Shown here: positions 48,088 through 56,685 of the stretch, in pieces
How positions within the stretch are numbered: the stretch's first letter is position 1
How the letters are laid out: each line of letters starts with the position of its first letter
Source: Nocardioides sp. URHA0032
Lineage (GTDB): Bacteria; Actinomycetota; Actinomycetes; Propionibacteriales; Nocardioidaceae
Length of the DNA stretch: 64,000 nt
NCBI RefSeq assembly: GCF_000620645.1
Contig: NZ_KK211161.1
Coordinates: forward strand, 62,001 to 126,000
Direction of reading: 5' to 3'
The notes under the pieces: generated by a model
Database searches by the model: none
Told to the model about the DNA's origin: nothing
The model's input: the letters and a program-made list of their open reading frames with translations, nothing else
Program-made: the position numbers and the translations under genes

Positions 48088-48621
48088 TCAGCGGCGGTAC
48101 CGCAACGTGCCCGGGAACCACTTGTCGGTCCAGAGCTTGTCGGTGCGCACGCGGGTGCCGGAGTGCGGCGCGTGCAGCACCCACCGGTGCCCGTGGGTGA
48201 AGCCGGCGTACACACCGACGTGGTACACGCCGCCGCCGTCGTAGAAGAAGATCAGGTCGCCGCGCTTCATGTTGCTGCGCTTGATGTGCTGGGCGAAGTG
48301 CGCCTGCGCGGACGAGGTGCGCGGGATGTGCTTGAAGCCGGCCTTGCGGAACGAGTAGAACGTCAGCCCCGAGCAGTCGAAGGCGTTCGGGCCGGAGGCG
48401 CCGTAGCTGTACGGGTCGCCCTTCTGGTGCACGGCGATGCTCATCGCGCTGCCGACCCGGCGCGCCGACGGCGCGAGCGAGGCGTGCTTGTGGTGGTGGT
48501 GCGTGACGCGGTCGTTCCGGGTGGCGGCGTGGCTGTCGGCGATCGGGGCGGTCGAGAGGAGGCCGACGGCGAGGGCGCCGCTGGCGAGGGCGCGCAGCGC
48601 CAGGGAGTGGATCGTGGGCAT
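48088..48621 (-). CDS. NlpC/P60 cell-wall hydrolase, riboswitch-controlled
   Basis: 177 residues from ATG 48621, with GGAAGG upstream. Signal peptide to about residue 31, a histidine-rich linker (THHHHKHAS), then the NlpC/P60 domain: YGASGPNAFDCSGLTFYSF (catalytic Cys), MKRGDLIFFYDGGGVYHVGVYAG (catalytic His), HAPHSGTRVR. It cleaves D-Glu/meso-DAP linkages in peptidoglycan stems. Downstream of a c-di-AMP riboswitch, as resuscitation factors and NlpC enzymes often are in actinobacteria. Confidence 0.88.
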   Translation of the reverse strand: MPTIHSLALRALASGALAVGLLSTAPIADSHAATRNDRVTHHHHKHASLAPSARRVGSAMSIAVHQKGDPYSYGASGPNAFDCSGLTFYSFRKAGFKHIPRTSSAQAHFAQHIKRSNMKRGDLIFFYDGGGVYHVGVYAGFTHGHRWVLHAPHSGTRVRTDKLWTDKWFPGTLRYRR

Positions 48622-48631
48622 GCGGAGGTTT

Positions 48632-48840
48632 CCTTCCCACGCCTGTGAGGTGAGCTGTCGGGTTCGGGCGAGAAGGTGCCCGGCCACCGGTCGGTGGCTT
48701 CACCCCGAGCGCCCGCGTGATGCTGGTGCGGCCGCGAAGGTGGGTCCCCCACTCCTGCCGTCCGTGATCGGTCCACGACCCGGGTGGCAGGATTCGGCGT
48801 GCCCGGGCCGGTGTTGCGACGTGCAACCGGTCAAGGACGG
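48632..48840 (-). promoter_or_regulatory. ydaO-type c-di-AMP riboswitch
   Basis: On the minus strand the leader contains the ydaO consensus blocks CCGAATCCTGCC, GGGGGACCCA, GGGGTGAA, GGGCACCTTC and CCCGAACCCGACAGCTCACC, then CAGGCGT and GGAAGG before the NlpC/P60 start. In related bacteria high c-di-AMP terminates or represses these wall-hydrolase transcripts. Boundaries are approximate. Confidence 0.88.
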
Positions 48841-48945
48841 TAACCAGAGAATTCGCCCGATCACGAGTCGGTGCCGGGCCGATTCCGTGGCGCACGCCAC
48901 ACTCCCCGCGTGGGATCGCGGGCGAACTGGTCGAAGGTCACACAG

Positions 48946-49593
48946 TTACAGCGCTGTCACGCGCCCCTCGTCGAGGTGGACGACGCGGTCGGCGACCTCC
49001 CAGACCCGGGAGTCGTGGGTGGCCACGAGCACCGCGGAGCCGGCGTGCGCGGCACCGACCAGCACCGCCGCGACCTGGGCCACGTGGTCGTCGTCCTGGT
49101 GGCCGGTCGGCTCGTCGAGCACGGCCAGCCGGGGTGCGAGGACCAGCGCCCGCGCGACCGCGGTGCGCTGCTGCTCGCCGAGCGAGGTCTCCCGCACGCC
49201 GCGCCGGGTGAACGCGCCGAGGTCGAGCGCCTCGGCGAGCCGGGCGAGGGCCGCGACCGGGTCGACGCCGGCGCGGTACGCCGGCAGGCAGATGTTGTCC
49301 TCGACGCTGAGCCCGGCGAGCAGCCCGTGCTGCTGGGGCACCACCGCGACCACGGACCAGTCGGCGACGGCGTCGGCGGGCCGCCCGTCGACGGTCACGG
49401 TGCCGCGCTCGGGCGTCTCGAACCCGGCGGCCAGGTGGCACAGCGTGCTCTTCCCGGACCCGGACGGACCGGCGACGGCGACCAGCTCACCGGGGGCCGC
49501 GGCGAGGCTGACGTCGTGCAGCACCTCGACCCGGCCGGCGCCCGCGCCGTACCCGTGCGCGACCTGCTGGATGCTCAGTCCGGTGCCGGTCAC
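48946..49593 (-). CDS. ABC transporter ATPase, FtsE/LolD-like
   Basis: 215 residues from GTG 49593, overlapping the previous stop by four bases. Walker A GPSGSGKST, Q-loop PQQHGLLAGLSVEDNI, signature TSLGEQQRTAVARAL (SLGEQ rather than LSGGQ), Walker B LAVLDEPTGHQDD, H-loop VATHD. It works with the adjacent ATPase and the large permease as a MacB/LolD-type machine. The altered signature may make it a regulatory, weakly hydrolysing subunit. Confidence 0.85.
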   Translation of the reverse strand: MTGTGLSIQQVAHGYGAGAGRVEVLHDVSLAAAPGELVAVAGPSGSGKSTLCHLAAGFETPERGTVTVDGRPADAVADWSVVAVVPQQHGLLAGLSVEDNICLPAYRAGVDPVAALARLAEALDLGAFTRRGVRETSLGEQQRTAVARALVLAPRLAVLDEPTGHQDDDHVAQVAAVLVGAAHAGSAVLVATHDSRVWEVADRVVHLDEGRVTAL

Positions 49594-50405
49594 AGCTCCA
49601 CCTCCGGTCGGCGCAGCCGCACGTGGTCGCCGTCGGCCTCGACGACGACCCGGCGGTCGGGGAAGAGGCCGAGCATCTCCTGGGGCAGCTGGACCCGGCC
49701 GGTCGCGTCGATGACGGCCGCGGCGGTACGCCGGCCCGAGGTCTCGCTGGAGACGACGCCGTGCCGCAGCCGGAGCAACCGGTCGGCGCGGTGGGTCACG
49801 CGGTCGTCGTGGCTGCTGATCACGACCGTCGACCCTGCGGCGGCGACGGCGAGCAGCGCGTCCATGACCCGGTCGGCGTTCGCATGGTCGAGCTCGGCGG
49901 TCGGCTCGTCGGCGACGACCAGCGCCGGGGTGCCGACCAGCGCGATCGCGACCGCGAGCCGCTGCTGCTCGCCGCCGGACAACGCATCGGGCCGGTGACC
50001 GCCGCGGTCGGTCAGACCGACGGCGTCGAGGGCCTCGGCCAGGTGGCGGCGGGAGGCGCCGCGCCAGGACGCGACCTGGCGGAGCTGGTCGGTGGCGCGC
50101 AGGTGCGGGAAGACGGCGTTCGAGGCGCGCTGCGGCACGAAGCCGATCTGCCGGCGGCGCAGCCGCCGCAGCTCGCGGGTCGAGGCGACGCCGACGTCGC
50201 TGCCGAGCACGGTGAGGCGGCCGGCGCTGGGCCGGTCGCGGGCGCCGAGCAGCGTCAGGAGGCTGCTCTTGCCGCTGCCGGACGGCCCCGCGACGACCGT
50301 GAGCGCACCCGGGACGAGCTCGAGGCCGATGCCGCGCAGCGCGTGCGTCTCCCCGGTCACGGAGCGGAAGACCTTGACCAGGTCCTCGCAGGACACGGCC
50401 GTCAT
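49590..50405 (-). CDS. ABC transporter ATPase with C-terminal extension
   Basis: 271 residues from ATG 50405 (GTG 50423 is also in frame). Walker A GPSGSGKSS, signature LSGGEQQRLAVAIAL, Walker B LVVADEPTAELDH, H-loop ISSHDD. The last about 45 residues (GRVQLPQEMLGLFPDRRVVVEADGDHVRLRRP) look like an AbrB/SpoVT-like swapped-hairpin segment, absent from ordinary LolD ATPases. It starts 4 bases after the permease stop. Confidence 0.83.
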   Translation of the reverse strand: MTAVSCEDLVKVFRSVTGETHALRGIGLELVPGALTVVAGPSGSGKSSLLTLLGARDRPSAGRLTVLGSDVGVASTRELRRLRRRQIGFVPQRASNAVFPHLRATDQLRQVASWRGASRRHLAEALDAVGLTDRGGHRPDALSGGEQQRLAVAIALVGTPALVVADEPTAELDHANADRVMDALLAVAAAGSTVVISSHDDRVTHRADRLLRLRHGVVSSETSGRRTAAAVIDATGRVQLPQEMLGLFPDRRVVVEADGDHVRLRRPEVEL

Positions 50406-50409
50406 GGAC

Positions 50410-53136
50410 TCAATCCCCGGCACGGAGCACCTCCGCGGCGGGGCGGCGACGGGTGAGCAGGGTCCCGACCAGCCAGGCCACCAGGACCAGGACGACGAGC
50501 ACGCCGAGCAGCCAGAGCAGGTCGGCCGGCTCCGGCCGCGGGTGTGCGAGCGGCGGGATGCCGGCAGCGGCGTCGATGCTGCTCGGCATCAGCACGAGCA
50601 CCGCGGCGGCGAGCAGGGCAGCGACGACGGCGGTCGCGACGGCGTACCCCACCTCCCAGGCGCGCGCCCGCGCCAGGTCGGCCGACCGGTAGCCCATCCG
50701 CCGCAGCAGCACGTCCGAGACCGTGTCGCGGTCGGACAGCCGGAGCGCGAGCACCAGTCCCCCGGCGAGCGCCAGCGCGAGCACGACACCCCCGAGCGCG
50801 AGGACGTAGCCGGCCGCCCAGGTCGAGGCGACCAGGCCGTTCTCGATCCGCGCCTGGGTGGCGGTCTCGACCACGCCCTCGCTGGCGATGCCGGCGTCGT
50901 CGAGCTGCGCGCGCAGGTCGGGCGGCGCCGCCCGGCTCCACAGGATCGACGTGAGCGCGCCGGGCAGGTCGCTGGTCGCGCCCTTCCCGCGGGGGTCGAG
51001 GTCGGGCGTGACGATCTTGAAGAGCCGCAGGCTGTCCACGACCACGGTGACGGTGCCGGGCTCGGTCTCGGAGCCGGGGAACGCCGGGACGACGCCGACG
51101 ACGTACACGGGGATGGTGAGCACGGTGTCGAGGTCGATGACCGTCTTCGCGCCCGCCTCCAGGTGGGTGTCGCCGACCAGGATCACCGGCACCCCCTCCT
51201 CCTTCGTCGGCAGCCGCGGCACGAGCGCGCGGCCGGCGTCGAGGTCGCCGGAGCCACCCCAGTCCGCGACGTCGGCGAACGACCCGGAGTCGATGGCCAT
51301 CAGCGGGATCCCGCTCTGGTCCGGTCCGAGGGAGACGTTGCGGCGCCAGACGATCGTCGAGCCGTCGACCGGCGGCCGCACGGCCACCGCGGAGCCCTGG
51401 CCGCGGAAGTCCTCGGCGACCTCGATCGTGGTCGCGACTCCCGCGAGGGCGGCGGTCTTGTCGGCGACGCCCTCGTCGATGCCGCGGTGGACGGTGAGCG
51501 TGTAGGCGAACAACCCGAGCGCGACCGCGACGACGGCCGACAGGGCGACGACCTCGTGCAGGACCGGCCCGGTACGCCGGGCGGCCAGCCATCGGGAGGT
51601 CCCGGGCCTCGCCCGGGTCGACCGCCGGGCCCGCAGCCAGGCGGCCGCGCGGATGACCACCATCGTCAGGGACGCGGTGACGAGGAACGGGAACGCGCTC
51701 GTCAGCGGCGTCGTCGCCCGGTCCGACGTCTCCACGGTGAGCACCGCGAAGGTGACGACCACCGTGACGACCACGAGCGCCGTGCCCCAGGGCACCGCGA
51801 CCCGGCTGCGACCGAGTCGCGAGAGCCGGTCGAGCCGGTCGGTCGCCAGCGCGGAGAAGCCGGCCGTGAGCGCGATCATCACCAGCCCGATGCCGGCGCC
51901 GACGGCCGCGCGGACCAGCCCGTCCCGGGTGAAGGGCACACCCGCATCGGTGGGCGGCCCGGCCGCCACCACGCCGAGGTGGGCCAGGGCCAGGCCGGCC
52001 GGGACGGCGAGCAGGCAGGCCAGCAGCGCCTCGAGGGCGGCGAGGAGGGTGAGCTCGATCGGGCGCAGCCCGAGGCCGCTGACAAGCAGCTGCTCACGCC
52101 GGCGGCTCAGGCCGAGCAGCACCCACGCAGCGACCAGAAGCAGGCCGGCGAGCACCTGGCCGCCGAGGGCGTAGGGCCGGACCTGCTCGCGCGCCGAGGT
52201 CGCGGTCGCGTCGGCGGCGCCGGCGATGGTCGGCAGCCCGCTGATCACGTCGAGCGTCGCCGGGGCCGGCTTGGCGCCCGCCAGCTGGGCGGACATCTCC
52301 GTGCTGCCGTCGAACGCCGCGTCGCCGTACGCCGCCGAGGCCGCCACCGCCGCGGTCGCCTCCTCCGGGGTGACGTCGGGGTCGAGCAGCAGGTCGGCGA
52401 CGTAGAACGGCTTCTCCCGCACCTTCGGGGCGAGGTGGTCGAAGGTCGCGCGGCTCACGATCGCCAGCGGGGTGACCAGCGAGGGGTTGACCGGGTCCTG
52501 CGGGAGGAACCAGCGGTCGGCGCCGGGCAGGCCCGCGAGCTGCGTCGGCAGGGCGGAGCCGGGTGCGGTGTCGTAGGTGCCGGCCAGCACGGTCTCCCGG
52601 AGCGCGCGGCTGTCGCCCAGGAAGACCTGCACCATCCCGACCTTCAGCGGGTCGCCGACCCGGAGCCCGAGGGCGGCAGCGGTGTCGCTCGACAGCCAGA
52701 CGCCGTCGGTGTCGTCGTCGCCCCCCAGGGCCGGGATCGCGCCGTCGTGGTACCAGAGCACGGCCGGGGCCGTCGCGCCGTTCGCGACCGCGACCGGCTT
52801 GGTGGACTGGCTCTGCCCGACGCCGAGAGCGGTCACCGTCGGGTCGCCGTACGCCGGCAGCGCGGCGAGCGGGTCGAGCAGCGGGTCGAGGTCCTGGACC
52901 ACCCCGTCCCAGGTCACCCGGAGGTCGCCGGACTGGTCGCCGAACGGCCCGCCGGCGCTGGCCCGGAGCCCGTCCGCCAGCGCGGTCGACCGGGCCGTCT
53001 CGACGAACAGGCTCGGCGCGCCCACCGACGCGACGAAGAGTGTGACCGCGACCAGGACCAGCGCTCCCCAGCCCGGCATCCGGGCCAGCCGGAGCGGGGC
53101 CGCCCGCCACAGCGCGTGGGCGGCGGGGCGGGTCAC
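50410..53136 (-). CDS. large FtsX-like ABC permease
   Basis: 908 residues from GTG 53136. N-terminal helix (GALVLVAVTLFVASVGAPSLFV), a large extracytoplasmic domain (residues about 45-300), three helices near 310-430, a second set near 450-520, another extracytoplasmic domain, and C-terminal helices ending in LLGVLVVLVLVAWLVGTLLTRRR. The double FtsX-domain layout fits MacB/LolE-type mechanotransmission permeases that act on envelope lipids, peptides or lipoproteins. The cargo is unknown. Confidence 0.83.
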   Translation of the reverse strand: MTRPAAHALWRAAPLRLARMPGWGALVLVAVTLFVASVGAPSLFVETARSTALADGLRASAGGPFGDQSGDLRVTWDGVVQDLDPLLDPLAALPAYGDPTVTALGVGQSQSTKPVAVANGATAPAVLWYHDGAIPALGGDDDTDGVWLSSDTAAALGLRVGDPLKVGMVQVFLGDSRALRETVLAGTYDTAPGSALPTQLAGLPGADRWFLPQDPVNPSLVTPLAIVSRATFDHLAPKVREKPFYVADLLLDPDVTPEEATAAVAASAAYGDAAFDGSTEMSAQLAGAKPAPATLDVISGLPTIAGAADATATSAREQVRPYALGGQVLAGLLLVAAWVLLGLSRRREQLLVSGLGLRPIELTLLAALEALLACLLAVPAGLALAHLGVVAAGPPTDAGVPFTRDGLVRAAVGAGIGLVMIALTAGFSALATDRLDRLSRLGRSRVAVPWGTALVVVTVVVTFAVLTVETSDRATTPLTSAFPFLVTASLTMVVIRAAAWLRARRSTRARPGTSRWLAARRTGPVLHEVVALSAVVAVALGLFAYTLTVHRGIDEGVADKTAALAGVATTIEVAEDFRGQGSAVAVRPPVDGSTIVWRRNVSLGPDQSGIPLMAIDSGSFADVADWGGSGDLDAGRALVPRLPTKEEGVPVILVGDTHLEAGAKTVIDLDTVLTIPVYVVGVVPAFPGSETEPGTVTVVVDSLRLFKIVTPDLDPRGKGATSDLPGALTSILWSRAAPPDLRAQLDDAGIASEGVVETATQARIENGLVASTWAAGYVLALGGVVLALALAGGLVLALRLSDRDTVSDVLLRRMGYRSADLARARAWEVGYAVATAVVAALLAAAVLVLMPSSIDAAAGIPPLAHPRPEPADLLWLLGVLVVLVLVAWLVGTLLTRRRPAAEVLRAGD

Positions 53137-53140
53137 GCGG

Positions 53141-53947
53141 TCACACTACGACCGTGGGAGCGCTTCCACCATCGACTTCGGCCACCAGGTCCGCGATCGA
53201 GTCGACGACCCGGGTCGGGCGGTACGGAAACGTCTCGACCTGCTCGGGGCGGGTCGAGCCGGTGGTGACCAGCACGGTCCGCAGCCCGGCCTCGAGGCCG
53301 CTGATGATGTCGGTGTCCATCCGGTCGCCGATCATCACGGTCGTCTCGGAGTGCGCCTCGAGCCGGTTCAGGGCGCTGCGCATCATCAGCGGGTTCGGCT
53401 TGCCGATGAAGTACGGCGTCCGCCCGGTCGCGGTGCTGATCAGGGCCGCGACGGACCCGGTGGCGGGCAGCAGGCCGTGCTGGCTCGGGCCGCTGGGGTC
53501 GGGGTTGGTGGCGATGAAGCGGGCGCCGGCGCTGACCAACCGGATGGCGCGGGTGATCGCCTCGAACGAGTAGGTCCGAGTCTCCCCCAGCACGACGTAG
53601 TCCGGGTCGCGGTCGGTCATGACGTACCCGATGTCGTGCAGCGCCGTGGTCAGGCCGGCCTCGCCGACGACGTACGCCGTGCCGTGCGGGCGCTGCTCGG
53701 AGAGGAACTGGGCGGTGGCCAGCGCCGAGGTCCAGATCGCCTCCTCCGGCACGTCGATGCCGCTGCCGAGCAGTCGCGCGCGGAGGTCGCGCGGGGTGAA
53801 GATCGAATTGTTGGTGAGGACCAGGAACTGCTTGCCGGACGCCTTCAGCGCCTCGATGAACTCCTGGGCCCCGGCGATCGGGACCTCCTCGTGCACGAGC
53901 ACGCCGTCCATGTCGGTCAGCCAGGTCTCCACGGGACGCGAGGTCAT
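53141..53947 (-). CDS. HAD-IIA phosphatase, NagD-like
   Basis: 268 residues from ATG 53947. HAD motif I WLTDMDGVL (nucleophile Asp), motif II VLTNNS, motif III/Lys in YFIGKPNPLMM, motif IV VMIGDRMDTDIISGLEAG. A C2 cap lies between motifs II and III. Members dephosphorylate nucleotides, sugar phosphates or 4-nitrophenyl phosphate in the cytoplasm. It ends 4 bases after the permease start on the same strand, but probably has its own promoter. Confidence 0.9.
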   Translation of the reverse strand: MTSRPVETWLTDMDGVLVHEEVPIAGAQEFIEALKASGKQFLVLTNNSIFTPRDLRARLLGSGIDVPEEAIWTSALATAQFLSEQRPHGTAYVVGEAGLTTALHDIGYVMTDRDPDYVVLGETRTYSFEAITRAIRLVSAGARFIATNPDPSGPSQHGLLPATGSVAALISTATGRTPYFIGKPNPLMMRSALNRLEAHSETTVMIGDRMDTDIISGLEAGLRTVLVTTGSTRPEQVETFPYRPTRVVDSIADLVAEVDGGSAPTVVV

Positions 53948-53986
53948 GGCCGTCATCATGTCAGCGGCCGACCTCAGCGACCGACC

Positions 53987-55201
53987 TCAGCGACGGGGCA
54001 GCAGGACCTCGATGCCGTCGGCGGGGTGCTCGCCGGTGACCCGGCCGCCCAGCGCCTCGACCACCGAGCGGGCCTGCGCGATCCGGTCGAGGGGCTCGCC
54101 GTGGTGATCGTTCTCGTGCGCGCGGCCCTCGGACTCCACCCGGATCCGGAGCTGGCCGCCCTCCTCGCCGAAGAACACGAGGCGGACCGGCCCGGAGCCC
54201 CGGCGTACGACGTCGGCGAGCAGCAGGTCGGTGACGTGCTCCACCGGGCCGGGCGTGTAGGTGAGCGCGAGGTTGCCCTCGGCGGCCGCGGTGAGGGTGC
54301 GGCTGCGCACCCCGAGCCGGTCCGCCCAGCGCTGGGCGAGCTGGGTGGCGAGGTCGACGAGCGGGAGCTCGGAGCCGGCGACGAGGCTGCCCCTGCGGGA
54401 CAGCTCGACCAGCTCACCGGCCACGGCGCTGACCTCGTCGACCGCCGCGAGGCTGCGGGCCGCGGCCTCCTTGACGTCCCCACGGACGTCGTCGCGCAGG
54501 GTGAGGTCCTCGAGCTCGAGCCGGAGCCCCGTGAGCGGGGTCTTGAGCACGTGCGAGGCGTGCTCGGCGAAGTCCCGCTCGCGGTGGACCCGGTCCTCGA
54601 GCTGCAGCGCGCTGGTGCGCAGGGCCGTGGAGATCGCCGCCGCCTCCGGGATCCTGGTCTTCGGCAGCTCGAGGTCGTAGCGGCCACGGCCGAGGTTGCC
54701 GGCGGCCACGGCGAGCCGCTGGAACGGCGAGGACAGCGCCGAGGCGATGACGAAGCCGACGATGCCGGCGACGACGGCGATGAGCAGGAACAGCGCCGCG
54801 ATCGAGCCGACGTCGCGGCCGACGATCTCCTGGATGACCTGGTCGGACTGGCTCAGCGTCACGGTGCCGGCGTCGATGGTGTCGGCGGCCCTCAGGTCGT
54901 TGGTGGGGTCGTCGTCGCCGTCGTACTCCTTGCCGTCCGCGACCAGGGTCCGGCCCTTGCCCGGGTCGAACTCGAGCCGGCTCCGGTCGCTCACGACGGA
55001 GTCGAGGAACTGCTGGTCGATGCTGCCGCCCGCCTCGACGCGGTCCTGGGCGATGGCCGCGATCAGCTCGACCTCCTGGCGCAGGTGTGCGGACTCCTGC
55101 TCACGGATCAGGTCCCGGAGGACGTAGGAGCGCACCAGCCCGGCACCGAACAGCAGCACGACGGTGAGGACGACGAAGGCGACGGTGAGGCGTTCACGCA
55201 T
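53987..55201 (-). CDS. two-component sensor histidine kinase
   Basis: 404 residues from ATG 55201, overlapping the regulator stop by 8 bases. N-terminal helix (LTVAFVVLTVVLLFGAGLV), an extracytoplasmic sensor of about 120 residues, a second helix (SIAALFLLIAVVAGIVGFVIASALSS), HAMP, HisKA (FAEHASHVLKTPLTGLRLELEDL with phosphoacceptor His), and a reduced HATPase (HVTDLLLADVVRRGSGPVRLVFFGEEGG, ARSVVEALGGRVTGEH) whose N-box is degenerate (no HxxxN). It senses an envelope signal and phosphorylates the regulator encoded upstream. Confidence 0.88.
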   Translation of the reverse strand: MRERLTVAFVVLTVVLLFGAGLVRSYVLRDLIREQESAHLRQEVELIAAIAQDRVEAGGSIDQQFLDSVVSDRSRLEFDPGKGRTLVADGKEYDGDDDPTNDLRAADTIDAGTVTLSQSDQVIQEIVGRDVGSIAALFLLIAVVAGIVGFVIASALSSPFQRLAVAAGNLGRGRYDLELPKTRIPEAAAISTALRTSALQLEDRVHRERDFAEHASHVLKTPLTGLRLELEDLTLRDDVRGDVKEAAARSLAAVDEVSAVAGELVELSRRGSLVAGSELPLVDLATQLAQRWADRLGVRSRTLTAAAEGNLALTYTPGPVEHVTDLLLADVVRRGSGPVRLVFFGEEGGQLRIRVESEGRAHENDHHGEPLDRIAQARSVVEALGGRVTGEHPADGIEVLLPRR

Positions 55202-55886
55202 CCGGTGTGCCGCCCTCGAGGCGGAAACCCACACCCCGAACGGCCACGACCCGATCCGTCACACCCACGCTCTCGAGCTTCTGGCGCAACCGACCGATCG
55301 TGACGTCGAGCGTCTTGGTCGAGCCGTACCAGTTCTCGTCCCACACGTCGGCCATCAGCCGACCGCGGGAGACCACCTTGTCCCGGTTGGCGGCGAGGAT
55401 GTTCAGCACCTCGAACTCCTTGCCGGTCAACGGGACCTCCTCGGCGCCGGCGTAGACGCGCCGCGCGTCCACGTCGATGCGGAGCCCGTCGGGCTCAACG
55501 GCCTCGGTGGCCGCCGAGGTGGAGGAGGTACGGCGCAACAGGGCGCGCACACGCGCCTGCAGCTCGGCCAGGCCGAACGGCTTGGCCAGGTAGTCGTCGG
55601 CCCCGTAGTCGAGCCCGACCACGCGGTCGAGCTCGCCGGCTCGGGCGGTGACGATCATGATCGCCCCCTCGAAGCCGGCCTCGCGGGCCCGTCGACACAC
55701 CTCGAGCCCGTCGATGTCGGGCAGCCCGAGGTCGAGGATCACCACGTCCGGGGCGGTCGACATGGAGTCCAGGGCCTGCTGGCCGCTGTCCACCCAGGAC
55801 ACGTCGTACCCCTCCCGCTCCAGCGTGCGGACCAGGGGGAACGCGATGTCCTCCTCGTCCTCCACGACCAGAACTCGTTGCGCCAT
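55194..55886 (-). CDS. OmpR-family response regulator
   Basis: 230 residues from ATG 55886. Receiver: VLVVEDEEDIAFPLVRTLEREGY, phosphoacceptor VVILDLGLPDIDG, IVTARAGELDRVVGLDYGADDYLAKPF with the conserved Lys. Winged-helix output: PLTGKEFEVLNILAANRDKVVSRGRLMADVWDENWYGSTKTLDVTIGRLRQKL. It binds DNA and pairs with the kinase encoded directly downstream. A start at ATG 55898 is possible. Confidence 0.93.
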   Translation of the reverse strand: MAQRVLVVEDEEDIAFPLVRTLEREGYDVSWVDSGQQALDSMSTAPDVVILDLGLPDIDGLEVCRRAREAGFEGAIMIVTARAGELDRVVGLDYGADDYLAKPFGLAELQARVRALLRRTSSTSAATEAVEPDGLRIDVDARRVYAGAEEVPLTGKEFEVLNILAANRDKVVSRGRLMADVWDENWYGSTKTLDVTIGRLRQKLESVGVTDRVVAVRGVGFRLEGGTPDA

Positions 55887-55930
55887 GGGTGTGAGCATAG
55901 GGGTCACCGACCCGCGCTCGTGGGCACTCC

Positions 55931-56497
55931 TCATCGTTCGATCCCCGCACCCACTCCCACCGGGGTCGGCGGGGTCCGCTGCGAACGCCGGACGTTGGTG
56001 ACGAGGAGCAGCACCAGGGCGCCGGCGCTGCCGACGAGCAGCAACCAGAGGACCGGGTCGGCGAGCACCAGGTAGGCGTAGCCGACCCATGGAGCGGTGA
56101 GGACCACGCGAGGTACGGCGTTCCCGCCCAGCTCGAGCCGCCACGGGTCGGGCGTCGCGCTCGCGTCGCCCTGGGTGACGATGCCGTCGGCGTCGCGCGC
56201 GACGATCCGGTGCGTGACCATGCCGTCGACGCCGGCGGACGCCGGCGGGCGGTAGGTGATGACGTCGCCGACCCGCAGGTCGTCCACGGGGACGCGCCGC
56301 TCGAAGACGACCGAGCCGCGCGGGATGCTGTCGGCCCGATCGCCGTCCATCGAGTCGCCGGTCATCACGTAGCGCTGGAGACCGAGACCGATCGGCAGCA
56401 GCACGAGAGCCGTGACCGGGCCCAGGATCACCACGAGCGCGAGGAGTCGCCCCCACGGCGTCGACGCCGGGCGGTGCGGGGAGGTCGCGATCTCCAT
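55931..56497 (-). CDS. signal peptidase I, ER/SipW type
   Basis: 188 residues. N-terminal helix (LLALVVILGPVTALVLLPIGLGLQRYV), MTGDSM with the catalytic Ser, IPRGSVVFERRVPVDDLRVGDVITYRPP, MVTHRIVARDADGIVTQGDASATPDPW with His in place of the bacterial Lys (ER/SipW subtype), and a C-terminal helix (PVLWLLLVGSAGALVLLLVT). It processes exported proteins at the membrane, here most likely the TasA-like protein encoded upstream. Confidence 0.88.
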   Translation of the reverse strand: MEIATSPHRPASTPWGRLLALVVILGPVTALVLLPIGLGLQRYVMTGDSMDGDRADSIPRGSVVFERRVPVDDLRVGDVITYRPPASAGVDGMVTHRIVARDADGIVTQGDASATPDPWRLELGGNAVPRVVLTAPWVGYAYLVLADPVLWLLLVGSAGALVLLLVTNVRRSQRTPPTPVGVGAGIER

Positions 56498-56630
56498 GGG
56501 CGGGTGGTCTTTCCGAGAAGGCTTCCGAGCCAGGGCTCCGAGCCGCTCTTGTGTTGTATGGGTCCGGACGGCCGCCCGGCGCTCCCCCCAACAGCGCCGG
56601 ACGAACCCGTCCGAGGTGACCGTTCCTGCT

Positions 56631-56670
56631 GGCGGGCGTCCGCGCTCCCCCCAGGTGCGCGGTGCCCGCC
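56631..56670 (-). terminator. hairpin behind the TasA-like gene
   Basis: GGCGGGC at 56631-56637 pairs with GCCCGCC at 56664-56670, 15 bases past the stop at 56686. Stem inner part is imperfect (GCGC and GCGC around a C-rich loop). Terminator or processing site between the two genes. Confidence 0.5.
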
Positions 56671-56685
56671 CTCAGGTCCTCGAGC

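Noticed and set aside
50092..53268. A 1058-codon open frame on the plus strand opposite the large permease
   Set aside because: Antisense shadow of a real gene with helices, GTGA/short-gap coupling and family motifs; the plus frame is Arg/Gly/Pro-rich and without motifs.
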